Assembly (NCBI RefSeq): GCF_000497575.1
Contig: NZ_APJI01000006.1
Span: forward strand, 394,001-458,000
Direction: 5' to 3'
DNA length: 64,000 bases
DNA from: Afipia sp. OHSU_II-C1
GTDB taxonomy: Bacteria > Pseudomonadota > Alphaproteobacteria > Rhizobiales > Xanthobacteraceae
The notes beneath the pieces were generated by a model that ran no database searches, was not told the DNA's origin, and worked only from the letters and a program-made list of their open reading frames with translations. Of this stretch, positions 34,872 to 43,618 are shown in pieces. Both the position numbers and the translations under genes were made by a program. Position 1 is the first letter of the stretch. Each line of letters starts with the position of its first letter.

Positions 34872-35983
34872 CAGGAGATCCGGAGCCGCCGCAAAAGCTT
34901 GCCGAGGACCGCCTCGTACTCCTCGGGCTTGGAGAAATCGGCGTAGAGCTTGCCTTTCAAGAACTCTGGCAGCTCACATTCCTCGTAGAGCAGCGGCAGC
35001 ACGACCACCTCGCCGCTCGCGATCTCGCGGTTCATCGCCACGTCGAGCTCCTTCTTCACCCAAGGAGCGCCGATCGACTTTTTCGACAGGACGACGGCGA
35101 TGTAGCGGCTGAGCTTCATCCCCTCTTCGATCTTGGCGATCAGCGAGTCCCCGATGTCGATTTCGGCCTCGTCCAGCCACACATGCTCTACGCCATGAGC
35201 GAGCAGATCCTTGCGAAGCTGGCGCACGAAGGGTTTGTCGACGCCAGTATGGCTCAGGAAGATGCCGTGATACTTCTCATGCGCCGGATCGGCCTTCTCC
35301 AACGCGAGGCTGTCGCGAACGAGCTGGTTCTGGGCTTCCTGCGACGTCGGCGGCGTCAGCAGCCAGCCCGTCGGGGTGCCGAGCATCAGCTGACCGCCGA
35401 GGCTGTAGCCCTCCGGCGTCGCGGCGATCGACCCATAGCCTTCGCCGGGATCGGATAGGCACAGCGTCCAGCCGCCGGTCCGCGACAGAACCTCGAAATA
35501 GCGCGCGAAGGGGCTGTCGAGATCGACCGGCCCCATCCTGCGCCCCTTCTTAATGAGAAGCTCCGAACGCTTTACGAAACTCGCCACTTTCGGCGCCACA
35601 TATCCAAGATGGGTTTCGCGATAGCCGAAGAAGTTCACCCGCTTCGGCTCGGACAGGCACCAAACGACCGTCGCGCCACCCGCAATCGCGGCCTCCATCT
35701 CCTTGCGTCGGTCCTCGCCATCGAAGGCGGAGTCGAGGTCGTAGCGGTCATTCTGCCCCTTCAGCTTGCCCAGCTCGTAAAGTTCGTTCGAAAACTCTCC
35801 GGCCTTACCGAACAGAAAATGCGTGTAGCTCTCCGGATTGATGATGATCGTGTCGTATTCGTAGAGCGGATAGGCCGCCCGCTCTCGATCGACATCGGGC
35901 TGGCAGAGCCCGAGATTTTCGATCTCCACGCCATCGATCTTGTCGCCGGTGTAAGTCAGCCCGACAGTCAGCACCCGTTTCAC
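34871..35983 (-). CDS. TIR-domain protein with unknown N-terminal domain
   Basis: This 370-aa protein has a C-terminal TIR domain from about residue 240: YHGIFLSHTGVDKPFVRQL (box 1), then VWLDEAEIDIGDSL and SKKSIGAPWVKKELD, where the Glu near 312 sits at the NADase position W-x3-E-L. The N-terminal 235 residues are unknown; they begin VLTVGLTYTGD and may sense the trigger. Bacterial TIR proteins degrade NAD+ or make signalling nucleotides in anti-phage defence. Its start overlaps the stop of the PD-(D/E)XK-like gene and its stop overlaps the HEPN gene start, so the three are a tight operon. Confidence 0.85.
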   Translation of the reverse strand: MKRVLTVGLTYTGDKIDGVEIENLGLCQPDVDRERAAYPLYEYDTIIINPESYTHFLFGKAGEFSNELYELGKLKGQNDRYDLDSAFDGEDRRKEMEAAIAGGATVVWCLSEPKRVNFFGYRETHLGYVAPKVASFVKRSELLIKKGRRMGPVDLDSPFARYFEVLSRTGGWTLCLSDPGEGYGSIAATPEGYSLGGQLMLGTPTGWLLTPPTSQEAQNQLVRDSLALEKADPAHEKYHGIFLSHTGVDKPFVRQLRKDLLAHGVEHVWLDEAEIDIGDSLIAKIEEGMKLSRYIAVVLSKKSIGAPWVKKELDVAMNREIASGEVVVLPLLYEECELPEFLKGKLYADFSKPEEYEAVLGKLLRRLRIS

Positions 35984-36615
35984 GTGTCGTTCCTTTCCGC
36001 CGCCTGCTTGGCCGCCTCTCTAGCTTTCACTTCCAAAACCTCGCCGCGGCTGCCGACGAGCGCGATCTCGATGCCGGCCAAGGCGCACCGCGGCGCGAGC
36101 CGCTCGGCCAGGCGCAAGGTGCCGTCCGTCAGCGGAACCACGGCCACCTGACGCCCCTGCGATGGCGTGGCCATCAGCAGGCCTACGGTCTCGCAAAGAC
36201 CCCGGTAGAGCCGCGACAACTGGCCTGGATGCCGCGCGTTGATAATGCCGCCCTTGCATTCGGCCGAGATGACGTGGTCGCCGATATTCGCGACGACATC
36301 ACCGAGCCCGGACTTCGGGTTGACGGTGATCGTCTGGCCCGCCGGATTTCGATAGACTCCGCCATAGGCGGTGCTACCGACGCCGGAGACCTTGGTGAAC
36401 GCTCGCCGCCCCAGCCAGCCCGCGAAATCGAACTGCTTTCCGTGCTCGCCGTCGGGATGGACACGGACGTCCCGTGCGCCCTGCGTGCGGAGCAAGTGCA
36501 TCGCGTAGGCGACCATCACCGCGCCCTCATACAGATGATGTTCGTGGGCGCCGTCCGATTTTCCGGCGCGGTTCGGCGGCGGCTCGAGCGCCGTCACGAG
36601 ATCCTCGAAATCCAA
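35980..36615 (-). CDS. PD-(D/E)XK-like protein upstream of TIR
   Basis: This 211-aa protein has DVVANIGDHVISAECKGG, where the final ECK fits the E-x-K half of a PD-(D/E)XK nuclease site, preceded by an Asp-rich beta strand (KSGLGDVV). Earlier sequence (DFEDLVTALEPPPNRAGKSDG) is unfamiliar. I chose the TTG at 36615, which has GGGGAGG five bases upstream; the longer open frame to 37095 is antisense to the gene at 36709. It overlaps the TIR gene (ATGA type). A restriction-type or sensor role is inferred. Confidence 0.6.
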   Translation of the reverse strand: MDFEDLVTALEPPPNRAGKSDGAHEHHLYEGAVMVAYAMHLLRTQGARDVRVHPDGEHGKQFDFAGWLGRRAFTKVSGVGSTAYGGVYRNPAGQTITVNPKSGLGDVVANIGDHVISAECKGGIINARHPGQLSRLYRGLCETVGLLMATPSQGRQVAVVPLTDGTLRLAERLAPRCALAGIEIALVGSRGEVLEVKAREAAKQAAERNDT

Positions 36616-36657
36616 TCCAGCCTCCCCGCGATATCTGCGGACGCGCAGCGCGCACCA

Positions 36658-36693
36658 TTGACAGGAGCTTATAACCGGCCATATTTGCCCGGT
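36658..36693 (+). promoter_or_regulatory. Candidate promoter of the rightward run
   Basis: TTGACA at 36658-36663 is followed after 17 bp by ATATTT at 36681-36686, a weak -10 match. A short inverted repeat ACCGG...CCGGT (36674-36678, 36689-36693) straddles the -10. It sits in the 93-bp divergent gap between the PD-(D/E)XK-TIR-HEPN genes and the 36709 gene. Confidence 0.35.
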
Positions 36694-36708
36694 AAAGGAA
36701 GGCCTGTC

Positions 36709-37263
36709 ATGTTTACCTATAGCCCCGAAAAATTTGCGTCGCTCTACGCCTCCGAACTTGGCCAGCGCATCTGGGCCTTTCTCACGCGGCCCGAAAACGT
36801 CGCCCGCCTGGAGACCGCGTCCGAACTCGGCAAGCCCGCGGTCGAAGGCATCGAGGAGCAGCTCCTGGCGGAATTCCGCGAGGAGGTCTTGGCCGACCGC
36901 GTGAAGCAGATGGTCGGCCATATGGTGCGGCAGATCCTGGAGCAGCGAGATTGGGTGCTCGACCAGACCGATGTGAAAGTTCAGTCGGTGCCCTTCAGCA
37001 AGGCGGCACGCTATCGCCGGCCTGACTGGTTCACCTTTCACGCCTTCCGCAACAGCAGTGATCCGCGCGACGTCGTTATCACCGATCGCCGGCAAAATCC
37101 GACGCTGCCGAACGGCGCGCGCTGGACCTTCTACGCTACCTTCGCCAGCCCGCTAAAAGCGGCGGTGGCGTTCGGCGTCAACGACATCAAGCAGCTTCGT
37201 CAGCAGGTCCATTCGCACGGCTTCCACCGTGTTCGCATCGAGCGGATGCTGCGCCGGGCATGA
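36709..37263 (+). CDS. Unknown protein, first gene of the rightward run
   Basis: I do not recognise this 184-aa protein. It has a helical N-terminal half (ELGQRIWAFLTRPENVARLETA) and a more mixed C-terminal half containing RYRRPDWFTFHAFRN and FGVNDIKQLRQQVHSHG. There is no signal peptide or membrane segment. AGGAAGG precedes the ATG. It lies 9 bp from the next gene, so it is likely part of the same operon, and its divergent position next to the TIR/HEPN genes suggests an island defence or regulatory gene. Confidence 0.7.
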   Translation: MFTYSPEKFASLYASELGQRIWAFLTRPENVARLETASELGKPAVEGIEEQLLAEFREEVLADRVKQMVGHMVRQILEQRDWVLDQTDVKVQSVPFSKAARYRRPDWFTFHAFRNSSDPRDVVITDRRQNPTLPNGARWTFYATFASPLKAAVAFGVNDIKQLRQQVHSHGFHRVRIERMLRRA

Positions 37264-37272
37264 GACGAGCAG

Positions 37273-38199
37273 ATGATGACTGATCTATTCGATGTCGACG
37301 GCGCCAATCTCGATCGCGGGTTTGAAAACCTGAAAGCCGCCGAGCTTCCGATCGAGCAGCAGCTTCACGCCATGCTGCAAGAGATGTGGGGGCGTTACGA
37401 GCCTTATGCCGACCCCGACTTTCGGCAGGGTTTCGCACGCGATGTCGATGGCCGATTTTGGGAGATGTATCTGGGCTGCACGCTGCTCGAGGCGGGCCGC
37501 ACCCTGCTTCCCGTCGTCGAGCGCCAGCGCGAAGGCGGTCAGCCGGACCTCTGCGTCCTGGAAGATGGCCGCCGAATCTGGATCGAGGCCATTACCCCAG
37601 ATGAAGGCGCACCGGGTCCTGACCAGATCGTGCGTCCGGTCCCCCTCAACGAGGGCGGCGGCCTCTTCGCCGCACCGATCCGTCAGGCGCAGTTGCGCAC
37701 GTCCGGGGCGTTCTGGACCAAGGCGCAGAGGATCGCGCGCTATCTCGAACAGGGTGTGATCGGCCCGGAAGACACGAGGATCATCGCGATCAGTGCGAGC
37801 CGCTTCGGCGTCTATGTCGCCGACCAGCCGTTGCCGCTGATCATGACCACGTTATTTCCGATCGGAGATGCCTACATCACCATCGATCGCGAGACCGGCA
37901 ACGTCGTTGACGAAGGATTTCACCCGGCCCCCTTCATCGACCGCGAACGCAATCCGATCCCGCGCACGGCGTTTCTCGACGAGCGTTTCGCTGACATCTC
38001 AGGTGTGATCTGGTCGCGCGTTGGCCTCGGCAACCTCTCGCGTCGAAGCCGCCCGCTGACCTATGTCCACAACCCCTTGGCGCAGGTTCCGCTGGCGACA
38101 AGCTGGGGCGTCTGGGATCGCGAGTTCGTCATCACGCCGCGCGGCGACGAGTGGGAGGCCAACGACATTCTGGCGCAAGCCGCAGCGGAGGCATCATGA
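37273..38199 (+). CDS. PD...WIEA-motif protein A
   Basis: This 308-aa protein is unknown but shares a core with the next gene: a helical F-W-E-M-Y-L segment (about residue 60), then QPDLCVLEDGRRIWIEAITPDEG near residue 95. The PD and the E of WIEA fit the first two acidic positions of a PD-(D/E)XK nuclease, with alanine where lysine would be, so activity is uncertain. It may be a diverged nuclease fold. It starts MMTDLFDV and ends 51 bp before the paralogue. No catalytic lysine was found nearby. Confidence 0.6.
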   Translation: MMTDLFDVDGANLDRGFENLKAAELPIEQQLHAMLQEMWGRYEPYADPDFRQGFARDVDGRFWEMYLGCTLLEAGRTLLPVVERQREGGQPDLCVLEDGRRIWIEAITPDEGAPGPDQIVRPVPLNEGGGLFAAPIRQAQLRTSGAFWTKAQRIARYLEQGVIGPEDTRIIAISASRFGVYVADQPLPLIMTTLFPIGDAYITIDRETGNVVDEGFHPAPFIDRERNPIPRTAFLDERFADISGVIWSRVGLGNLSRRSRPLTYVHNPLAQVPLATSWGVWDREFVITPRGDEWEANDILAQAAAEAS

Positions 38200-38250
38200 C
38201 GATGCGCCCGAGTGCCCGCGTCTGGCGCCTTCCGTTCCGTGAGGTTGATC

Positions 38251-39645
38251 ATGGCCGTCGGCGATGAGCAGCGACTGATCACGCCGATCAGCCAGCGGCA
38301 GTTTGAGCTCTATGCGCTGTCGCTCGAACGTGGGCCCAATTTTGATCCCGCGCAGATCTTCGGGAGCTATCAAGCCGGACACGGCAGCGCGAGCGGCTGC
38401 ATCCTCCTCGATCCGGAGCGCGGGACCTTCACCGCCCTGGCCTTGCGCAGGCGTGTCGATCATCGCTGGGTCCGCGTCGATGAAGGCGGCCCCTATCCCA
38501 CTCCCGAAGCCGCGCTGGATCAGCTCACCATCAGCATGCGCGCTGGCGAGCCGCCCGAGCCATTGCCGCCGGGCGCACGGCGACGGCCGCTTCTGCTGAA
38601 GACCGGATCGCGAGGCACATCGCCGGAGTTCGACCTGCTGACGAGCACGATCAGCCATTTCCCGGCGCTGATGGCGGTCGGCGAATGCTACCTCGCGCTT
38701 CCCAATCCGGATGCCAATTTCGTCCCCGATCTGCAGACCAGCAATTTCGCGTCCCGCCTCTTCGAACTCTATCTTCTTGCCTGCTTCCGCGAGCAAGGCC
38801 TGATCGTCCGGCAGAAGCATGTCTCACCGGACTTCCTGATCGAGAACGATGGCGCCGCCTGCTGGATCGAAGCCGTGACCGCGAATTCCGAGACGCCCCG
38901 CTCCGGCGGGATCGGGGACTGGGTGCATGCTCCGGTCGATCGAAATGAACGCTTAACCGGCGCGCCAGCTGAGCGCTTCGCCAAGACGCTGCGCGGCAAG
39001 CTTCAGCGCAACTATCATGAGCTGGATCATGTAAAGGGGATACCCTTCGCTCTGGCGATCGCTGACTTCTATGAATCCGGCTCGATGGTTTGGAGCCGCG
39101 AGGCTTTGCCGACCTATCTCTACGGCCTGCGGGCAGATGTCGAAGGCGAAGGCGCCGGGCGACGTGCGATCGGCACGCCGATCAACAATCTTACGGGCAG
39201 GCACGGCATTCCGGCCGGGCTATTCCGCGATCCCGACTTCGCTCACCTCTCTGCCGTCATCTTCAGCAACGCGGCGACGCTCGCCAAATTCAACCGCATG
39301 GGCTTTCTCGCTGGATGGCGGCCGCCGGGCCTCACGATGACCCGCCGCGGCATTCTCTTCGACCGAACGCCGGGCGCGCTGGAGCCCATTGATTTCGATC
39401 TGTCGGTCGACAGCGCCGAATACCAAGCGCTCTGGCCTTGGGGCGAAGCCTGGTGTCAGGAACTGGAGGTCTTTCACAACCCACAGGCGACGCACCCCAT
39501 TCCCTTCGATCTCATACCCGGCGCGACCCATTGGTTCGAGCGCGGCGGCGACGTCGAGTGCAACACCATGTGGGCGAACTCGGTCATTTCATCGATCACT
39601 CATCTGCGCATGGCCGGCGCGCAAGGCGAAAGCGAGCGGCCATGA
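38251..39645 (+). CDS. PD...WIEA-motif protein B
   Basis: This 464-aa protein is related to the preceding one in its middle: RLFELYLLACFREQG near residue 170, then SPDFLIENDGAACWIEAVTANSE. It has an N-terminal domain of about 130 residues and a long C-terminal part with RHGIPAGLFRDPDFAHLSAVIFSN. The PD...E pattern suggests a PD-(D/E)XK fold with the third residue altered (WIEAV). ATG at 38251 follows GAGG; an upstream ATG at 38212 is in frame but extends into a weak leader. I know of no characterised homologue. Confidence 0.6.
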   Translation: MAVGDEQRLITPISQRQFELYALSLERGPNFDPAQIFGSYQAGHGSASGCILLDPERGTFTALALRRRVDHRWVRVDEGGPYPTPEAALDQLTISMRAGEPPEPLPPGARRRPLLLKTGSRGTSPEFDLLTSTISHFPALMAVGECYLALPNPDANFVPDLQTSNFASRLFELYLLACFREQGLIVRQKHVSPDFLIENDGAACWIEAVTANSETPRSGGIGDWVHAPVDRNERLTGAPAERFAKTLRGKLQRNYHELDHVKGIPFALAIADFYESGSMVWSREALPTYLYGLRADVEGEGAGRRAIGTPINNLTGRHGIPAGLFRDPDFAHLSAVIFSNAATLAKFNRMGFLAGWRPPGLTMTRRGILFDRTPGALEPIDFDLSVDSAEYQALWPWGEAWCQELEVFHNPQATHPIPFDLIPGATHWFERGGDVECNTMWANSVISSITHLRMAGAQGESERP

Positions 39646-39700
39646 TCTGCCCGCCATGCATGCGTCGCCGTCCTCGCCCATCAAAGGAGCATCGTTGAAC

Positions 39701-40623
39701 ATGGAAACGGAACCATCCGACCGGACCATCGTCCTCCATCTCCTGCGCGGGGCTGTACCCGAGCGCGCCGACGAGATCAGCGGCCTATGGAGCCAGTATG
39801 GTCATGGTGTGGAAGTCGCGCCGAGCACCAAGGGCGTGACGATGAAGGCCGATGACAAGCGCATCCAGTTCGACACCAAGACGATCGACTTTTTCTGGCT
39901 GCTCGGCTTCAGCGCATGGCGTGCCATCGAGGTGTATTCGCCGGCCCTGCTGGTGGCGACATGGACCGGAATGCCGCTTGATCAGGCCCTCAAGATCGAT
40001 GCCGAACGGGGGCAATACGAATTCGATTACAAGCAGCGCGTCAGCACCGCTCAATCGCTCATCGCGGCCGAACAGACCGCACAGATTTCCTGGCCTGCGG
40101 ACATCCCCGAGCCGACCGCTGACCGCGACAGCTTGGGAGATGTCCAGCACAAGACGATGTTCGACCTCGTCGCGTTTGCCCTGGCCTTCGCGCTGCTGCA
40201 CGAATTCCGGCACGTCATGTATTGCGCCGACAAGAGCGCACCGTCGACACTGCCCGAGGAGGAAATCGGCTGCGATAACTGGGCCCGCGAGTTCATGACC
40301 AGCGGCCTCGCCGCCTATGCGAAGGAGCATAGGACAACTACGCTCAAGTCCAGCAGAAGCGCGCGATGGGAATAGCGCTCGCCGCCGTGATCATCCATGC
40401 GATGACGCCGACCCACGCGCATTGGGGCAATCGGCAGTATCCACCGATCGCCGAGCGGCTGACGGCGATGATCGGAGGCTACAATCTGCCGCCCGGCTCG
40501 TCCTTCTGGCCCTTCACGGCCTGCCTTTTGATCACGCTGATGAGGCAGGAGGGCCGGCCGCTCGACATCATCGCGTACTCAAATCAGGAAATGGTCGAGG
40601 CCCTGCTCGACCGGCTCCGTTGA
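39701..40623 (+). pseudogene. Lit-like (U49) metallopeptidase, split by a frameshift
   Basis: The first frame (39701-40375) ends in a peptidase domain with LLHEFRHVMYCADKSA, an HExxH zinc site near residue 170, and EEEIGCDNWAREFM, as in peptidase U49/Lit proteins, which cleave EF-Tu in phage exclusion. Near 40330 the reading frame shifts. The continuation, DNYAQVQQKRAMGIALAAV and then HAHWGNRQYPPIAERL, is in another frame up to 40623. A one- or two-base change, real or a sequencing error, breaks the gene. The start may also be the TTG at 39695 after AAAGGAG. Confidence 0.65.
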
Positions 40624-40641
40624 CGCTGCGGGGAGCGCGAC

Positions 40642-41145
40642 GTGCCGGTCTATTTCATTGGCGAAGATGAAAACGGATGCTCCCCGATCAAGATCGGCGT
40701 GGCGAAGAACATCGAGGCGCGCCAGCGCAACCTCCACACGGGGAATCCTTTGGAGCTGCGACTGCTCGGGTGGATCGAAGCGACCGACGCCTTCCAGCTT
40801 GAACGAGAGCTGCACAAGCATTTTGGATCGACCCATGTGCGTGGAGAATGGTTCGACATCGAGCCGGGTGACATCCTGGCCATTCTCAAGCGCGCCGGCC
40901 GCGCTGGATTTGTCGCCAAGAACGCCGATGCTTTCCAGATCGTCGGTTATGATCGCGACGCCATTCCCGAATACCTCGGCGTGTGGGAATGGGCCGATCT
41001 GGAAATCGACGAATGCTGCCCGTTCTGCGGATGTCTATGCGGCATGCATTTTCAGGAAGCCTCGCAGATGTACTATTGCATCCGATGCGACACGCTGACC
41101 GACTTTTCCGAGCTCGATCCGCGTGAGTATCCGCCGGACGAGTGA
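40642..41145 (+). CDS. GIY-YIG (T5orf172/Mug113-type) nuclease with zinc ribbon
   Basis: This 167-aa protein opens with a T5orf172-type GIY-YIG nuclease domain: VYFIGEDENGCSPIKIGVAKN, with IKIG in place of YVG, then RQRNLHTGNP, LERELHKHFGSTHVRGEWFDI (catalytic Arg/His/Glu region). The C-terminal part has CCPFCGCLCGM and YYCIRCDTL, a likely zinc ribbon. Such proteins are nicking or structure-specific nucleases on phages and mobile elements. The start is a GTG with GGGGAG just upstream. It ends the rightward run. Confidence 0.8.
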   Translation: MPVYFIGEDENGCSPIKIGVAKNIEARQRNLHTGNPLELRLLGWIEATDAFQLERELHKHFGSTHVRGEWFDIEPGDILAILKRAGRAGFVAKNADAFQIVGYDRDAIPEYLGVWEWADLEIDECCPFCGCLCGMHFQEASQMYYCIRCDTLTDFSELDPREYPPDE

Positions 41146-41280
41146 TGTCCTGAAAGGCGGAAAGATGCCAATCCTGAGAAGCTGAAACCCGGCTTTGCGC
41201 TTCTGAGGGGAACGCCATCCCCTGCGGCCGGCCTTCGTCTCAGCCGCCCCCTTTTGCGGGGAGCCCCCGCAACGCCCCCT

Positions 41281-41362
41281 TCAGAGTGAGAGTGCGGACC
41301 GGCTTCGCCGTGACGGGTTGAGGGCTGAAAGAGGGGCCCCGGCGCCGGTCGCGGAGATCGGT
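41281..41362 (+). promoter_or_regulatory. Second copy of the ardC leader
   Basis: It reads GAGTGAGAGTG, then CCGTGACGGGTTG, an AGAGGGG inner region, a GCCGGTCGCGGAGA block and the ATG of the ArdC pseudogene. It matches the 7329-7412 leader in order and largely in sequence but on the other strand. One base of the outer stem no longer pairs, as expected if the gene is dead. Confidence 0.6.
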
Positions 41363-41733
41363 GATGTCCAGAAAGACCTGACAAGCTCGGGCTGGCCAGG
41401 ACCGGGCGAGCTATACGATGAACTTACCGACAATATCATCGCAGAACTTGAGGCCGGGCGCGTGCCTGGGTCCAACCTTGGAGGACGGCGGCTGCGAAGG
41501 CGCCACTTGCCAAACGCCGCGACCGGGCGGAATTATTCCGGGATCAACGTGCTGATCCTTTGGAGCGCCGCGGCACGGCTTTTCGGGCCAGAGCGGGCCC
41601 ACCTTCCGCCAGGCGCTCGCGCTCGGCGGCAATGTCCGCAACGGCGAGCGCGGCACGTCCGTCGTGTACGCCGACCGATTCGTACCCGACGACGAGAAGC
41701 GGCGCGCCCGAGCAGGCGCGAGCGGCGATTGAT
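41363..41733 (+). pseudogene. ardC: Truncated, frameshifted ardC copy
   Basis: Fragments match the N-terminal domain of the intact ArdC at 6366-7328: QARAGQDRA, then in another frame ELYDELTDNIIAELEAGRVP, later GINVLILW and, in further frames, the RQALALGGNV and YADRFVPDDEKR regions. An early in-frame stop (TGA at 41378) and several shifts disrupt it. The zincin domain is absent. The promoter region of the SIR2 gene at 41789 follows. Confidence 0.8.
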
Positions 41734-41788
41734 TGCTGCGCAATCTTGCTATGCTCGGACCCTTCCCTCCTAGTGATTCGCGCCTGCC

Positions 41789-43579
41789 ATGAGCATTTTA
41801 TCAAGCGATCCGATTACTCAGCTCGCATTCTCGATGTTCGAGAGCAAGGGTGTCTATGCTTTGCTTCTCGGCTCTGGTCTCTCTCGTGCAGCCGGGATTC
41901 CAACTGGATGGGAAATCACTTTGGACCTAGTTCGACGAGTCGCGCTCGCGCAAGGCGTCAAGAATCAGTCCGATTGGGCGACGTGGTATCGCAAAACGTA
42001 TGGTGCGGAACCCGATTATTCAGCGATTCTAGCAGGACTGGCGGCCTCGCCTGCCGAACGGCGATCCATCTTACATTCGTACATCGAGCCTGACGAAGAC
42101 GATCGTGCAGAGGGTAAGAAACTTCCGACAGCCGCGCACCATGCAATCGCGGGCCTGGTTCGCGACGGGTATGTCCGAGTGATACTAACGACCAATTTCG
42201 ATCGGCTATTAGAAAATGCACTGCGAGAAGTTGGCGTTGAGCCAACTGTCGTCACCTCCGTCGACAGCTTGTCAGGAGCCGAGCCGCTCACACATAGCCC
42301 GTGCTACGTGCTGAAGCTTCATGGTGACTACAAGGATGCACGCATCCTGAATACCGACGAAGAGTTAGGCGTGTATCCGCCGCAATACGATGCGCTGCTC
42401 GACCGCATTTTGGATGAGCACGGTCTTATAGTTTGCGGTTGGTCAGGCGAGTGGGATGACGCGCTACGGGCAGCATTGTTGCGCGCTCCTAACAGGCGTT
42501 ACCCTACTTTCTGGAGCATACGGGGGAAAGTTGGGAGCGGCGCAGAGCCCATCATCAGTCAGCGTAAGGCTGTGACCATTCCGGTTGCCGACGCCGATAG
42601 CTTTTTTCTGAAGTTGGCCGAGCTGGTGAAAACACTCGCCGAGACTCGGAAGCAGAGTCCGCTGACGATTGATATCCTCGTCGGCTCTATCAAGCGGTAC
42701 GTTGCGAGGCCGGAATTTCGCATTCGACTCGATGAAGTCATCACACAGGAAGTTAACAAGCTTTTCGACCGCCTCGACGCGAAGGAGCTCTCTCCGCAGG
42801 GTGTGTGGTCCGTTGAGGAATTCCGCCGACGCCTTAAACTCTATGAGGCCACTACCGAGCCGCTCGCGAAAGCCTTTGGTGTTCTCGGACGATGGGGGGA
42901 TGACGCCGAGCTTGCACTCATTGCCGATACGATCCGCGGCGTCGTTGCCAGGGCGAACAAGGTGGGCAGCGGCCTGAATATATGGCTTGATCTAAGGACG
43001 TATCCGGCCGTTCTGCTCATGACTGCATATGGGCTCGGACTTGCGAGAGCAGAGCGTTGGAAGACCTTGCATGACCTGTTTTCTCTCTCGATGCCTAGGG
43101 ACGAGCGGGACCCAAAACGTCTCGTGAATTCGCTCTTCCTGTGGGACTGGAGGGGGTCAGACGACAATCTCTGGAATAACGTTGAAGGTTTCACGACAGG
43201 CAACAACCGCCGAAAAACACCACTCAGCGACCATCTATTCGACGTATCCTTCGAGTGGGGCACGGCGTTTTTGGGCGTCCCCACAGACAATGCTCTGCTG
43301 TTCGATCGTTTTGAGGCGCTGGGGGCGTTGGTCCACCTTGAAGAGAACAGTGAAAGGGCACTGAAGGATCAACTGGAGAACGGCGACAGGAAGGCTAGGA
43401 TGTCTGTCGGTCGCATCGGCTGGCGAAGCGAGGGGCGACGCTCAATAGAACACGAGCTGAAATCAACTCCTACCAGGCAACAACTGCTTAAAGCAGGGTT
43501 CGCATTGGGCAGTGAAGCATACCTCGATCTATTCTTGGAAAACCTATCACGGGTAGCACGATGGATGGAGTGGCGCTGA
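41789..43579 (+). CDS. Stand-alone SIR2-domain effector
   Basis: This 596-aa protein has a SIR2 domain in its first 290 residues: YALLLGSGLSRAAGIPTG, VILTTNFDRLLENAL, VLKLHGDYKD with the catalytic His, and LIVCGWSGEWDDALRAAL. About 300 C-terminal residues of helical, unrecognised sequence follow and may sense the phage trigger. It is a different lineage from the SIR2 gene at 30533 and has no HerA partner. Single-gene SIR2 proteins are known anti-phage NADases. The next gene begins 40 bp downstream. Confidence 0.85.
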   Translation: MSILSSDPITQLAFSMFESKGVYALLLGSGLSRAAGIPTGWEITLDLVRRVALAQGVKNQSDWATWYRKTYGAEPDYSAILAGLAASPAERRSILHSYIEPDEDDRAEGKKLPTAAHHAIAGLVRDGYVRVILTTNFDRLLENALREVGVEPTVVTSVDSLSGAEPLTHSPCYVLKLHGDYKDARILNTDEELGVYPPQYDALLDRILDEHGLIVCGWSGEWDDALRAALLRAPNRRYPTFWSIRGKVGSGAEPIISQRKAVTIPVADADSFFLKLAELVKTLAETRKQSPLTIDILVGSIKRYVARPEFRIRLDEVITQEVNKLFDRLDAKELSPQGVWSVEEFRRRLKLYEATTEPLAKAFGVLGRWGDDAELALIADTIRGVVARANKVGSGLNIWLDLRTYPAVLLMTAYGLGLARAERWKTLHDLFSLSMPRDERDPKRLVNSLFLWDWRGSDDNLWNNVEGFTTGNNRRKTPLSDHLFDVSFEWGTAFLGVPTDNALLFDRFEALGALVHLEENSERALKDQLENGDRKARMSVGRIGWRSEGRRSIEHELKSTPTRQQLLKAGFALGSEAYLDLFLENLSRVARWMEWR

Positions 43580-43618
43580 CACTCCACCTGGCGATACCGG
43601 CCAGGGAGCAGCCGGACG

